The position numbers and the translations under genes were made by a program. From CAINVV01 sp964506325 (GTDB lineage: Bacteria; Bacteroidota; Bacteroidia; Bacteroidales; Prolixibacteraceae): 15,108 nucleotides of DNA. Under the pieces are notes generated by a model, which saw only the letters and a program-made list of their open reading frames with translations, made no database searches and had not been told where the DNA came from. The stretch's first letter is position 1, and each line of letters starts with the position of its first letter. Shown here in pieces: positions 1 to 6,138 of the stretch. Where the stretch lies: contig CAZDLO010000088.1 in the NCBI GenBank assembly GCA_964506325.1, forward strand, positions 1 through 15,108, given 5' to 3'.

Positions 1-6
1 AACTGT

Positions 7-666
7 ATGTCAGTAAAGATTCGTTTGGCTAGGCATGGCCGCAAACAACATGCCTACTACCACATTGTGGTAGCAAACAGCAGGGCGCCACGAGATGGCA
101 GGTTTATTGAAAGGATCGGATCATACAATCCAAACACTAATCCTGCCACCATTGATCTTGACTTTGAGAAAGCTATTTCATGGCTTTTTAAGGGTGCTCA
201 GCCGACAGATACCACTCGTTCCATTCTTTCTCATGAAGGTGTTTTGATGAAAAAGCATCTTTTGGATGGAGCAAAAAAAGGAGCATTCAGTGAAGCTGAT
301 GCCGAACTGAAATTTGAAGCATGGAAAAAGGAGAAAGAATCTAAAATCCAGGCATCAAAAGATAAACTGAACAGCACTCAGCTGGAAGAGAAGAAAGCCA
401 GGTTAAAGGCGGAATCTAAAGTGAATGAATCACGCTTGGCTGAAATTGCTAAAAGAAACGCTGCAGTGGCTGCTGCGAAAGCACCTGCCCCTGCACCTGC
501 ACCTGCAGAGGAAATTTCAGTCGTTGAGGAGTCAGTTCCTGTAGCTGAAGAATCCGCTCCTGTAGCTGAAGAAACAGCTCCTGAGACTGAAGAAACAGCT
601 CCTGTGGCTGAAGAAACAACTCCTGTGGCTGAAGTTGAAACTTCGGAAGAGAGTAGTGAAGCATAA
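7..666 (+). CDS. rpsP: 30S ribosomal protein S16 with long C-terminal extension
   Basis: Small-subunit ribosomal protein S16, which binds 16S rRNA in the body of the 30S subunit. The S16 core occupies about residues 1-85 and opens with the family signature MSVKIRLARHGRK, followed by YYHIVVANSRAPRDGRFIE and the GSYNP turn. E. coli S16 is only about 80-90 residues, so most of this 219-residue protein is extension. Residues about 86-155 are Lys/Glu/Ala-rich and probably helical. Residues 158-167 are an Ala-Pro run. Residues 172-213 are six acidic heptads of the type VAEE(S/T)AP. S16 proteins of Bacteroidota commonly carry C-terminal extensions, but the exact repeat tail is of unknown role. The gene starts six bases into the window, so its promoter is not visible. 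A strong terminator follows. Identification of the core is secure. Confidence 0.97.
   Translation: MSVKIRLARHGRKQHAYYHIVVANSRAPRDGRFIERIGSYNPNTNPATIDLDFEKAISWLFKGAQPTDTTRSILSHEGVLMKKHLLDGAKKGAFSEADAELKFEAWKKEKESKIQASKDKLNSTQLEEKKARLKAESKVNESRLAEIAKRNAAVAAAKAPAPAPAPAEEISVVEESVPVAEESAPVAEETAPETEETAPVAEETTPVAEVETSEESSEA
520..645 (+). repeat. 21-bp tandem repeat, six units, in the rpsP tail
   Basis: Six in-frame 21-base units start at 520, 541, 562, 583, 604 and 625. Each encodes a heptad close to VAEETAP. The units at 541, 562 and 583 are nearly identical in DNA as well as protein, for example sharing CTGAAGAA and GCTCCT, which suggests fairly recent duplication. The first and last units are more degenerate. 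The array is preceded by an Ala-Pro dipeptide run encoded by repeated GCACCTGC at about 481-507. Such arrays can change length by slippage without breaking the frame. Confidence 0.9.
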
Positions 667-693
667 TTATCATTCCTGATGATGATAAAGAAT

Positions 694-724
694 AAAAGCG
701 GTGGTCAATGACCATCGCTTTTTT
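694..724 (+). terminator. Rho-independent terminator after rpsP
   Basis: A 13-bp stem runs from AAAAGCGGTGGTC (694-706) to GACCATCGCTTTT (710-722), with one G-T wobble and a three-base loop, and continues into a T run at 719-724. It begins 28 bases after the rpsP stop codon. It separates rpsP from rimM transcriptionally, at least in part. The near-symmetric A and T runs mean it could act in both directions. A weaker hairpin, TTATCAT (667-673) pairing with ATGATAA (682-688), lies just upstream. Confidence 0.88.
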
Positions 725-730
725 ATTTGC

Positions 731-738
731 TATTTTTG
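731..738 (+). promoter_or_regulatory. Bacteroidota-type -7 element upstream of rimM
   Basis: TATTTTTG matches the TAnnTTTG -7 consensus of Bacteroidota sigma-A promoters and sits 20 bases before the rimM ATG, directly after the rpsP terminator. I see no clear TTG at the expected -33 distance, and the area is AT-rich, so chance matching is possible. Confidence 0.35.
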
Positions 739-757
739 ACAGGAAAAATTACAGTAT

Positions 758-1294
758 ATGCTCCAACTAAACAAACTTGATTTCTTCCCGATGGGAGTCA
801 TTATCAAACCGCACGGATTAAGGGGAGAAATGATTCTGGAGGTTGAAGAGGGATATGAGGATCATCTGATGGACCAGGAATACCTTTTGGTTGAAATCGA
901 AGGAGGACTTGTTCCTTTTTTTATCAGCGACGAAGGACTGAATTTCCGGACATCAACTACTCTTTCTGTGGCATTTGATGATTATGGCTCAGCAGACAAG
1001 GTCAGATCCTTGTGTGGTTCTAAAATTTACCTGCACAAGAAAATCGACCAGGAGAATAGCAACAATGATTTCAAGGAGTTACTGGAATATACTGTTTTTG
1101 ACAAAGTAAAAGGGGAGCTTGGCAGGATCATTCAGATTGATAACTATTCGGGGAATGTGGTGCTGACAGTTTTCCACCTTAACCATGAGGTACTGATACC
1201 CCTTTCTGACAACCTGATCACCAACATTCTAAATGAAAAACATGAACTTCATTTGGACTGCCCTGAGGGATTGATAGACCTATACCTTGAATAG
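758..1294 (+). CDS. rimM: 16S rRNA processing/ribosome maturation factor RimM
   Basis: RimM assists maturation of the 30S head domain and binds S19. The 178-residue protein has the expected two parts. The N-terminal RimM barrel contains MGVIIKPHGLRGEM at residues 12-25, matching the family's G-x-I-x-x-x-x-G-L-R-G-E signature. A C-terminal PRC-barrel runs from about residue 105 to 178, with GELGRIIQIDNYSGNVVL, the conserved EVLIPL at about 144-149 and the terminal PEGLIDLYLE. Length is normal for the family. An AGGA at 741-744 lies 13 bases from the ATG, too far for a good ribosome site. The order rpsP-rimM is ancestral in bacteria, but the usual trmD and rplS do not follow; a threonylcarbamoyl-AMP synthase does. 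Identification is confident. Confidence 0.95.
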   Translation: MLQLNKLDFFPMGVIIKPHGLRGEMILEVEEGYEDHLMDQEYLLVEIEGGLVPFFISDEGLNFRTSTTLSVAFDDYGSADKVRSLCGSKIYLHKKIDQENSNNDFKELLEYTVFDKVKGELGRIIQIDNYSGNVVLTVFHLNHEVLIPLSDNLITNILNEKHELHLDCPEGLIDLYLE

Positions 1295-1349
1295 CCCCAG
1301 GCTCATGCTGAGAATGAAATCAACAATTCCAAGAGTTTAATAAAATCAG

Positions 1350-1919
1350 ATGTTCACACAGGAAGATTTAAAAAATGCACTTGAAGTCCTGCACAAGGGG
1401 GGTGTGATACTATATCCAACAGATACTGTATGGGGATTGGGTTGTGATGCGACCAATCCCGAGGCCGTTAAACGTATTTATGAGATCAAGCAAAGGGAAG
1501 ATGCCAAAAGTATGCTGGTGCTGATTGAAAATCCAAATATGCTTAACTCTTATGTAAAGGAAGTACCGGAGGTAGCTTGGCAACTGATCGAAGTTGCAGA
1601 TAAACCCATGACCATAGTTTATCCCGGAGCAAAAAACGTGGCATACAACCTGACTGCACCTGATGGGTCGGTTGGGATTAGAATAACCACTGAATCATTT
1701 ACTGAACACCTGATACAGCGATTTAGAAAACCTGTAGTATCTACTTCAGCCAATTTGTCTGGAAATCCAACGCCGCATAATTTTGATGAAATAGCAGAAG
1801 AAATAAAATCTGCAGTTGATTATGTGGTTCAGTACAGGCAGGGAGAAAAGCAAAGGGTGCAGCCATCCTCCATCATCAAACTCGGCATCGGCGGAGAAAT
1901 TGAAATCATCCGGCCTTAG
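1350..1919 (+). CDS. tsaC: L-threonylcarbamoyladenylate synthase, short YrdC/Sua5 type
   Basis: This family makes threonylcarbamoyl-AMP from threonine, bicarbonate and ATP, the first step of t6A37 modification of ANN-decoding tRNAs. The 189 residues form a single YrdC domain. GGVILYPTDTVWGLGCDA lies at residues 17-34, the KxR element at K47-R49 (IKQRE), and PVVSTSANLSGNP at 128-140 supplies the conserved S-x-N nucleotide-binding motif (S131 to N135). There is no C-terminal Sua5 domain, so this is the short TsaC-like form. The YciO branch of the same fold is an alternative that sequence reading alone does not fully exclude. It follows rimM by 55 bases on the same strand and probably shares its transcript. 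Its stop codon is six bases from that of the convergent GIN-domain gene. Confidence 0.88.
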   Translation: MFTQEDLKNALEVLHKGGVILYPTDTVWGLGCDATNPEAVKRIYEIKQREDAKSMLVLIENPNMLNSYVKEVPEVAWQLIEVADKPMTIVYPGAKNVAYNLTAPDGSVGIRITTESFTEHLIQRFRKPVVSTSANLSGNPTPHNFDEIAEEIKSAVDYVVQYRQGEKQRVQPSSIIKLGIGGEIEIIRP

Positions 1920-1925
1920 AATTCA

Positions 1926-2639
1926 CTAATTACCCTCTTTAACCGTCCCGGAACCTACTATAGTTGTTTCAATGGCAGGATTTCCGTAATAGGTGACACT
2001 CCCGGATCCAGCAATTTTGCAGTTTAGGTTTTCAATAGCATGAACAGTACAACTACCGGAACCTGATATCAAAACATTAACATTACGGGCTTTTATCCCT
2101 GATGCTTTAACTCCTCCCGGACCGGAAAGGGTTAGTTTCAGTTCAGCAACAGCTTCTTCCCCTGCAAGTTGCAAATGACCTATTCCTGAAAGACGTGAGG
2201 TGATCTTTTCAGATTTCAGGTTCACAAGGTTTATAAACCCGCTGCCACTGACCAAACAATCGATTATCCTTGAGTAAATAAGGCCCCCCGCAGTAATTGA
2301 TCCTGAACCTGAGACAGAAAGATCATCAATCTGGGGCATGGTAACATTGATCGTAACTTCACCCGGATCCCACCTGGAGTCAAACCAGGTGTTGGTTGGA
2401 TAGCGGATAATAAGCCTGCGGTCTTTTACTTCAACGATGAGCTTACCTATTGTCTCCTCCCTGGCTGTCGCGGTCACAGCCTGGTCCTGTCCCTGCAACA
2501 GAATCACATTTGCATTGTTTCTGACTGAAATCTCCGTGAACGCAGCCAAATCAAATTTCACAGACCTTTTCTGGGCATTAAGGAGTTGTGCCGATGTCAC
2601 AAAGAAAAAGAAAGCCAGAATAATTCGATAATTTCTCAT
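1926..2639 (-). CDS. Secreted head GIN domain (DUF2807) protein
   Basis: A 237-residue exported protein with an unknown cellular role. I chose the start at 2639 because it gives a clear signal peptide, MRNYRIILAFFFFVTSA, with likely cleavage after A22 (LNA|Q). The frame stays open to an ATG at 2690, which would put 17 polar residues in front of the signal. There is no lipobox cysteine, so it is probably periplasmic or outer-membrane associated rather than a lipoprotein. The mature part is a string of short beta-strand repeats around SGSGSI-like turns (SGSGSI, SGSGFI, SGIGHL, SGPGGV, SGSGSC, AGSGSV, VGSGTV). This is typical of the putative autotransporter adhesin head GIN domain, which folds as stacked beta coils. 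The family is abundant in Bacteroidota, but its biochemistry is not established. Confidence 0.87.
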   Translation of the reverse strand: MRNYRIILAFFFFVTSAQLLNAQKRSVKFDLAAFTEISVRNNANVILLQGQDQAVTATAREETIGKLIVEVKDRRLIIRYPTNTWFDSRWDPGEVTINVTMPQIDDLSVSGSGSITAGGLIYSRIIDCLVSGSGFINLVNLKSEKITSRLSGIGHLQLAGEEAVAELKLTLSGPGGVKASGIKARNVNVLISGSGSCTVHAIENLNCKIAGSGSVTYYGNPAIETTIVGSGTVKEGN

Positions 2640-2697
2640 AATGGTGATTCTTTTAAAGCTTATGAAGAACTTAATTTCAGAATCTGTCAATTGTCAT

Positions 2698-2705
2698 CAA
2701 ATATA
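2698..2705 (-). promoter_or_regulatory. Bacteroidota-type -7 element for the GIN-domain gene
   Basis: On the minus strand the sequence reads TATATTTG, a perfect TAnnTTTG match, 59 bases before the chosen start at 2639 and inside the 99-base gap downstream of the glycosyltransferase stop. No convincing -33 TTG is present. If real, it makes the GIN-domain gene independent of the decarboxylase-glycosyltransferase transcript and supports the start at 2639. Confidence 0.4.
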
Positions 2706-2738
2706 TTCATTATAACTTATTTAACCTTCTGCCAGCGA

Positions 2739-3623
2739 CTACTTCCTGACTTCAATAAAGTGCTTGTTTTCAAACGGCCGGTATTTAAAAAATTTCTCGA
2801 ACCAATATAGTACAAAATATTTTGGCTTGAATTTTTTTCTCCTCTCAGATAGCTCCGGATGCCAGTCCAGCTGATCCAGCCTATTTTTCATAACCGCAGG
2901 ATGGCTATCCCTAAAACGCGTAAGACTATCAATTGACTGAGAATAATCGTACTCTGAAGAGCTTTGGTTAATTGTTTTGATATGCTTTGAGTTGGCCGAC
3001 CAATAGTTCTTGCTGCCTTCCAGCTTTTCCATCATTTTTTTTGGAGGTCTGACCCAGCCGTAATGATAGACACAGGCCCCTATGAACTTGCCATTCAGCT
3101 TCCGGGCATCTTTCCATCTGAAGCCCTGCGCATCATTCCAGGACCGGATACTTTTGTCATTTCGGACAATCCGGATTTCGCTTCTGTACCATCTCCTGGA
3201 ATCTGCTACATAATCGTAAGTTCCGTAAAAATGCAGGTAATTAAATATCAGTCCATGAATGTTGTGATTCGCAAGGTTATCCTCCATGGCCCCATAAATA
3301 ACAGGGAGATATTTTTCATGGACAACCTCATCTCCCTGGATATAAAAACACCAGTCATATTCGGGTGCAATAGCATCAAATGCTTTGTTGGTTTCGGAAG
3401 CCAAAACCCTGCCTTTCTCCTTTAGGGCAGGATCCCAGACGGTATCGATTATCTGAATTTTATCAGATCCTATTGACTCTATCAACTCTCTTGTTCCATC
3501 GCTGCAGTCTCCGACTGCCACAATAAAATGATCGCAAACCGGCAAAATGGAATTGATAGCTTCAACTACGGGATAATCATATTGAACCCCGTTTTTAACA
3601 AAACTAAATCCGCAAACTTTCAA
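2739..3623 (-). CDS. Glycosyltransferase family 2 protein, TTG start
   Basis: A 294-residue protein of the GT-A fold, family 2, transferring a sugar from a nucleotide-sugar donor to an unidentified acceptor. The N-terminus KVCGFSFVKN and the strand FIVAVGDCSDGTRELI (residues 33-48) form the nucleotide-binding half. QGDEVVHE at residues 96-103 is the metal-binding acidic motif. There is no signal peptide or membrane segment, so it should act in the cytoplasm or at the inner membrane face. Translation appears to start at TTG (3621-3623). The family's usual N-terminus begins exactly there, an in-frame TAA lies at 3636-3638, and there is no ATG between. It lies 38 bases downstream of the diaminopimelate decarboxylase homologue on the same strand, so the two are probably co-transcribed, although a functional link is not obvious. 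Substrate cannot be called. Confidence 0.85.
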   Translation of the reverse strand: MKVCGFSFVKNGVQYDYPVVEAINSILPVCDHFIVAVGDCSDGTRELIESIGSDKIQIIDTVWDPALKEKGRVLASETNKAFDAIAPEYDWCFYIQGDEVVHEKYLPVIYGAMEDNLANHNIHGLIFNYLHFYGTYDYVADSRRWYRSEIRIVRNDKSIRSWNDAQGFRWKDARKLNGKFIGACVYHYGWVRPPKKMMEKLEGSKNYWSANSKHIKTINQSSSEYDYSQSIDSLTRFRDSHPAVMKNRLDQLDWHPELSERRKKFKPKYFVLYWFEKFFKYRPFENKHFIEVRK

Positions 3624-3661
3624 GGTGTTTTGCTTTTAAATTTTTCCCGACGATGAAATTA

Positions 3662-4927
3662 CTATACTCCGAAATCAGCCACCTGTGCGAAGTTAAGCGT
3701 TGCGAAATAGTCATCCAGGGTTTCTGCTCTCCTGATTAAGACTACTTCCCTGTTTTCCCTCAGCAACAACTCAGCGGAACGCAACTTTCCATTGTAGTTG
3801 AATCCCATGGCATGGCCGTGTGCTCCGGTGTCATGGATAACCACAAGGTTTCCGGGGACCATTTTGGGCAAGACGCGGTTGATAGCAAATTTGTCATTGT
3901 TTTCGCACAATGACCCTGTAACATCGTACATAAACTTTGACGGGTTGTCTTCATTCCCCAAGACGGTAATATGATGGTAGGATCCATATAAGGCCGGCCG
4001 CATCAGGTTAGCCATACTGGCATCCAGACCCGCATATTTTTTGTAGGTGTTTTTTATGTGCAGCACTCTTGAGACCAAGAAACCAAAGGGTCCGGTCATT
4101 GCACGTCCTGATTCAAAATAGATTTTAAGAGGATCAAGGCCATTCTCAACAATGTGTTCATTGTAGCATTTCTGAATTCCATTGCTCATACGGTCCAGGT
4201 CAACAGGCATTTGATCTGGCTTATAAGGAATTCCGATTCCTCCTCCCAGGTTGGCAAATTCGAATCGTATGCCAAGATTCTGATAGAGTTCCACAATCAA
4301 TTCAAACAGAATATGTGCTGTTTCAACAAAATAATCCGGATTAAGTTCATTGGAGGCAACCATAGTATGGATCCCAAACCTCTTAACTCCCTTATCCCGC
4401 AATACTTTATATCCCTCAAAAAGTTGTTCCCGTGTAAAACCATATTTTGCCTCTTCAGGATGTCCTATAATGGCATTACCCTCTTTCAAGGCACCAGGAT
4501 TGTAACGGAAGCAAACGAGCTCAGGCAAGCCCACCTGTTCTTCAAGGTATTTTATATGAGCGAAGTCATCAAGGTTAATGATAGCACCCAGTTCGATGGC
4601 CTTCTTATATTCATAGGCAGGGGTGTCGTTTGAGGTAAACATAATTTCCTCACCACGCATCCCAACTTTTTCAGCAAGCACCAATTCAGCCATTGAACTG
4701 CAGTCAATACCGAAGCCTTCCTGGCGTAATATCTTCATCAAAAAGGGGTTTGGGGCTGATTTAATCGCATAATATTCCTTAAATCCGGGATTCCAGGAGA
4801 ATGCTTCAAGAAATTTTCGGGCATAACCACGCATGCCTTTCTCATCGTAAATGTGAAATGGAGTAGGATATTTTTCAGCAATCCCCGCTAATTCTTCACC
4901 TGAAAATGGTAATGTCTTCTCGTTCAT
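3662..4927 (-). CDS. lysA: Diaminopimelate decarboxylase homologue with unusual PLP-site motif
   Basis: Fold-type III (alanine-racemase fold) PLP decarboxylase, expected to convert meso-diaminopimelate to lysine. In the 421-residue protein the PLP lysine is K56 (YYAIKSAPN). NLGGGIGIPY at 226-235 is the phosphate-binding glycine loop, and FESGR at 271-275 corresponds to the usual EPGR. RPALYGSYHH is at 310-319. C341-E342 in GSLCENNDKF is the substrate-recognition Cys-Glu supplied across the dimer, and Y378 lies in GFNYNG. These favour DAP over ornithine or arginine decarboxylase. Oddity: the family's H-x-H-I-G-S-Q reads HTMVASN (187-193), placing Met189 where the PLP-stacking histidine normally sits. 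I chose the ATG at 4927 over 4951 because a -7 box at 4949-4956 would start the transcript inside the longer version. It follows the dapF homologue by about 107 bases, has its own likely promoter, and precedes the glycosyltransferase gene. Confidence 0.85.
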   Translation of the reverse strand: MNEKTLPFSGEELAGIAEKYPTPFHIYDEKGMRGYARKFLEAFSWNPGFKEYYAIKSAPNPFLMKILRQEGFGIDCSSMAELVLAEKVGMRGEEIMFTSNDTPAYEYKKAIELGAIINLDDFAHIKYLEEQVGLPELVCFRYNPGALKEGNAIIGHPEEAKYGFTREQLFEGYKVLRDKGVKRFGIHTMVASNELNPDYFVETAHILFELIVELYQNLGIRFEFANLGGGIGIPYKPDQMPVDLDRMSNGIQKCYNEHIVENGLDPLKIYFESGRAMTGPFGFLVSRVLHIKNTYKKYAGLDASMANLMRPALYGSYHHITVLGNEDNPSKFMYDVTGSLCENNDKFAINRVLPKMVPGNLVVIHDTGAHGHAMGFNYNGKLRSAELLLRENREVVLIRRAETLDDYFATLNFAQVADFGV

Positions 4928-4948
4928 TTTTGAAATTAATTGTAATGG

Positions 4949-4956
4949 CAAATTTA
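4949..4956 (-). promoter_or_regulatory. Bacteroidota-type -7 element for the decarboxylase gene
   Basis: The minus strand reads TAAATTTG followed by CC, a perfect TAnnTTTG match that also shares its trailing CC with the dapL element. It lies 21 bases before the ATG at 4927, which predicts a short leader and rules out the alternative start at 4951. No -33 TTG stands out upstream. Confidence 0.5.
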
Positions 4957-5002
4957 CAAAAAAAGATGGAGGAAGGGCTATTTAAAATAATTCTAAAAAG
5001 CA

Positions 5003-5028
5003 AATTAATTATGATCTAATTGTTAATT
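5003..5028 (-). terminator. AT-rich hairpin after dapF, possible weak terminator
   Basis: AATTAATTA (5003-5011) can pair with TAATTGTTAATT (5017-5028), with a small bulge and a five-base loop. Reading on the minus strand, a GCTTTTT run follows within a few bases. The stem has no G-C pairs, so it would be weak, and an AT-rich intergenic region can produce this by chance. It lies directly after the dapF stop codon. Confidence 0.22.
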
Positions 5029-5034
5029 ACATAT

Positions 5035-5889
5035 TTACAAAAACAGCTCCGTGCTTAATATTCCGCTTGCAATCTCCCTAACTTCACCTGTCAGGCAAAT
5101 ATCCCACGAAGTATCAACTTCAATTTTAAGCATACCTCCCGGCATCCTCACGCTGATTGCCCTGTCCGTGAACCCTCTTTTTACCAAAACAGCAGCGATG
5201 GCACTCGATGAACTCCCTGATGCCTGGGTAAATCCTGCACCTCTTTCCCATATCAGTGCGTCAACCACATCACGTGAGATTACCTTGACAAATTGCACGT
5301 TGATGCGGTTAGGAAACATGGGATGGTTTTCAATCATTGTTCCCACCCTTCTTATTTCAGCTTCATCCAGCGTGTCCCTAAGTACAACACAATGAGGATT
5401 ACCAACTGATACGCAATGTATTTGGTAAACACTTCCATCTATTGTAAGTGGCTCATTGAAACATTCTTCCTTGTAAAAATTTACAGGAATTTGGTCCGCC
5501 CTGAAATTAGCTTTGCCAATATCCACCCTTATCATGAACGCTCTTCCATTGATCTTTTCAAGGATGTGGGCAGTAGCGATTCCTCCTATTGTTTGAATGG
5601 TAAAGCTGTTATTACCGGTAAAACCGTAATCGAACAGGTATTTGGCAAAGATCCTCAGGCCGTTTCCACTTTTCTCCGCCTCTGAACCATCGGGATTAAG
5701 AATTCTCAGTCCAAAATCTGCATCATCTGCCGGAACCTTCAGCAAGATTCCATCAGAACCAATGCCTACATGTATATTGCAAAGTTGTACCGTGCGCTCC
5801 TTGTTGAGCTCAAAATCCAGTGTTGACTGATCCAACACAATGTATTCATTCCCAAGTCCGTGTGATTTGACAAAAAAATTCGTTTCCAT
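5035..5889 (-). CDS. dapF: Diaminopimelate epimerase homologue lacking both catalytic cysteines
   Basis: A 284-residue DapF-fold protein, expected to interconvert LL- and meso-diaminopimelate. Family landmarks are clear: GLGNEYIVLD at 11-20, NPDGSEAE at 65-72, SGNGLRIFA at 74-82, GNPHCVV at 163-169, NRINVQF at 194-200, WERGAG at 214-219 and RMPGG at 248-252. The two catalytic cysteines (Cys73 and Cys217 in H. influenzae DapF) are serines here: S74, codon AGT at 5668-5670, and S224, codon TCA at 5218-5220. The partners His166 and Glu215-Arg216 are kept. The Glu of GAGET is Phe220. The start at 5889 is chosen because the family begins there. The frame is open back to 6039, but that extension resembles nothing and overlaps the dapL promoter region. 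It is divergent from dapL and upstream of the decarboxylase. Epimerase activity is uncertain; membership of the fold is not. Confidence 0.82.
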   Translation of the reverse strand: METNFFVKSHGLGNEYIVLDQSTLDFELNKERTVQLCNIHVGIGSDGILLKVPADDADFGLRILNPDGSEAEKSGNGLRIFAKYLFDYGFTGNNSFTIQTIGGIATAHILEKINGRAFMIRVDIGKANFRADQIPVNFYKEECFNEPLTIDGSVYQIHCVSVGNPHCVVLRDTLDEAEIRRVGTMIENHPMFPNRINVQFVKVISRDVVDALIWERGAGFTQASGSSSSAIAAVLVKRGFTDRAISVRMPGGMLKIEVDTSWDICLTGEVREIASGILSTELFL

Positions 5890-5940
5890 ATGCCGAAAGA
5901 TTGAAATGTTTGGGTTAAAAGTACCCAAAAATTTATTTCG

Positions 5941-5948
5941 TATCTTTG
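5941..5948 (+). promoter_or_regulatory. Bacteroidota-type -7 element for dapL
   Basis: TATCTTTG followed by CC is a perfect TAnnTTTG match. It lies between the divergent dapF and dapL genes, 190 bases before the dapL ATG, so the transcript would carry a leader of roughly 180 bases. A TTTG at 5909-5912 is farther upstream than the usual -33 spacing. No equally good element is seen on the minus strand for dapF. Confidence 0.45.
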
Positions 5949-5978
5949 CCGGGATAACAATGTTAACCTTGAAATTTT

Positions 5979-6061
5979 CACCTGGAAGAAAATGTTTGTT
6001 TCGGTAAGACAAACGTTTCGCGCTGACTGCCTGAGTCATTCAAGTAATTAATATTCAGGTG
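5979..6061 (+). promoter_or_regulatory. Potentially structured 5' leader of dapL
   Basis: Three pairings nest into a three-way-junction shape. An outer CACCTG (5979-5984) pairs with CAGGTG (6056-6061). A 10-bp hairpin, AAATGTTTGT (5990-5999) with ACAAACGTTT (6009-6018), contains one G-T wobble. A small hairpin pairs TGACT (6024-6028) with AGTCA (6034-6038). A 15-codon open frame (ATG at 5960, TAA at 6005-6007) ends inside the loop of the main hairpin. I do not recognise the consensus of a known riboswitch, including lysine and SAM classes. The region also forms part of the 249-base gap between dapF and dapL, in which no other gene is seen. Confidence 0.3.
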
Positions 6062-6138
6062 TTTTAAGTCGATAATATTCTCCTCAAGGCCGAATAAAGA
6101 ATATTTTAAAATTATGGATTTACATTATCATTTCCGGT

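Noticed and set aside
520..645. CRISPR-like or other regularly spaced repeat
   Set aside because: The repeats are contiguous, in frame and coding, with no spacers.
449..715. Minus-strand open frame opposite the rpsP tail
   Set aside because: It is the reverse complement of the repetitive tail, giving a Gln/Leu-rich repeat with no family match and no start signals.
2437..2810. Plus-strand open frames opposite the GIN-domain gene
   Set aside because: They are shadows of a well-supported minus-strand gene with a signal peptide and family repeats.
5012..5016. AT-rich inverted repeat around this point as an operator or attachment site
   Set aside because: The stem is all A-T with a bulge and lies in AT-rich intergenic DNA; nothing nearby suggests a site-specific recombinase or regulator, so only a weak terminator is considered.
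5890..6039. N-terminal extension of the dapF homologue by 50 residues
   Set aside because: The frame is open, but the DapF family begins at METNFF (5889), the extension is unlike any DapF, and it would overlap the likely dapL promoter and leader.
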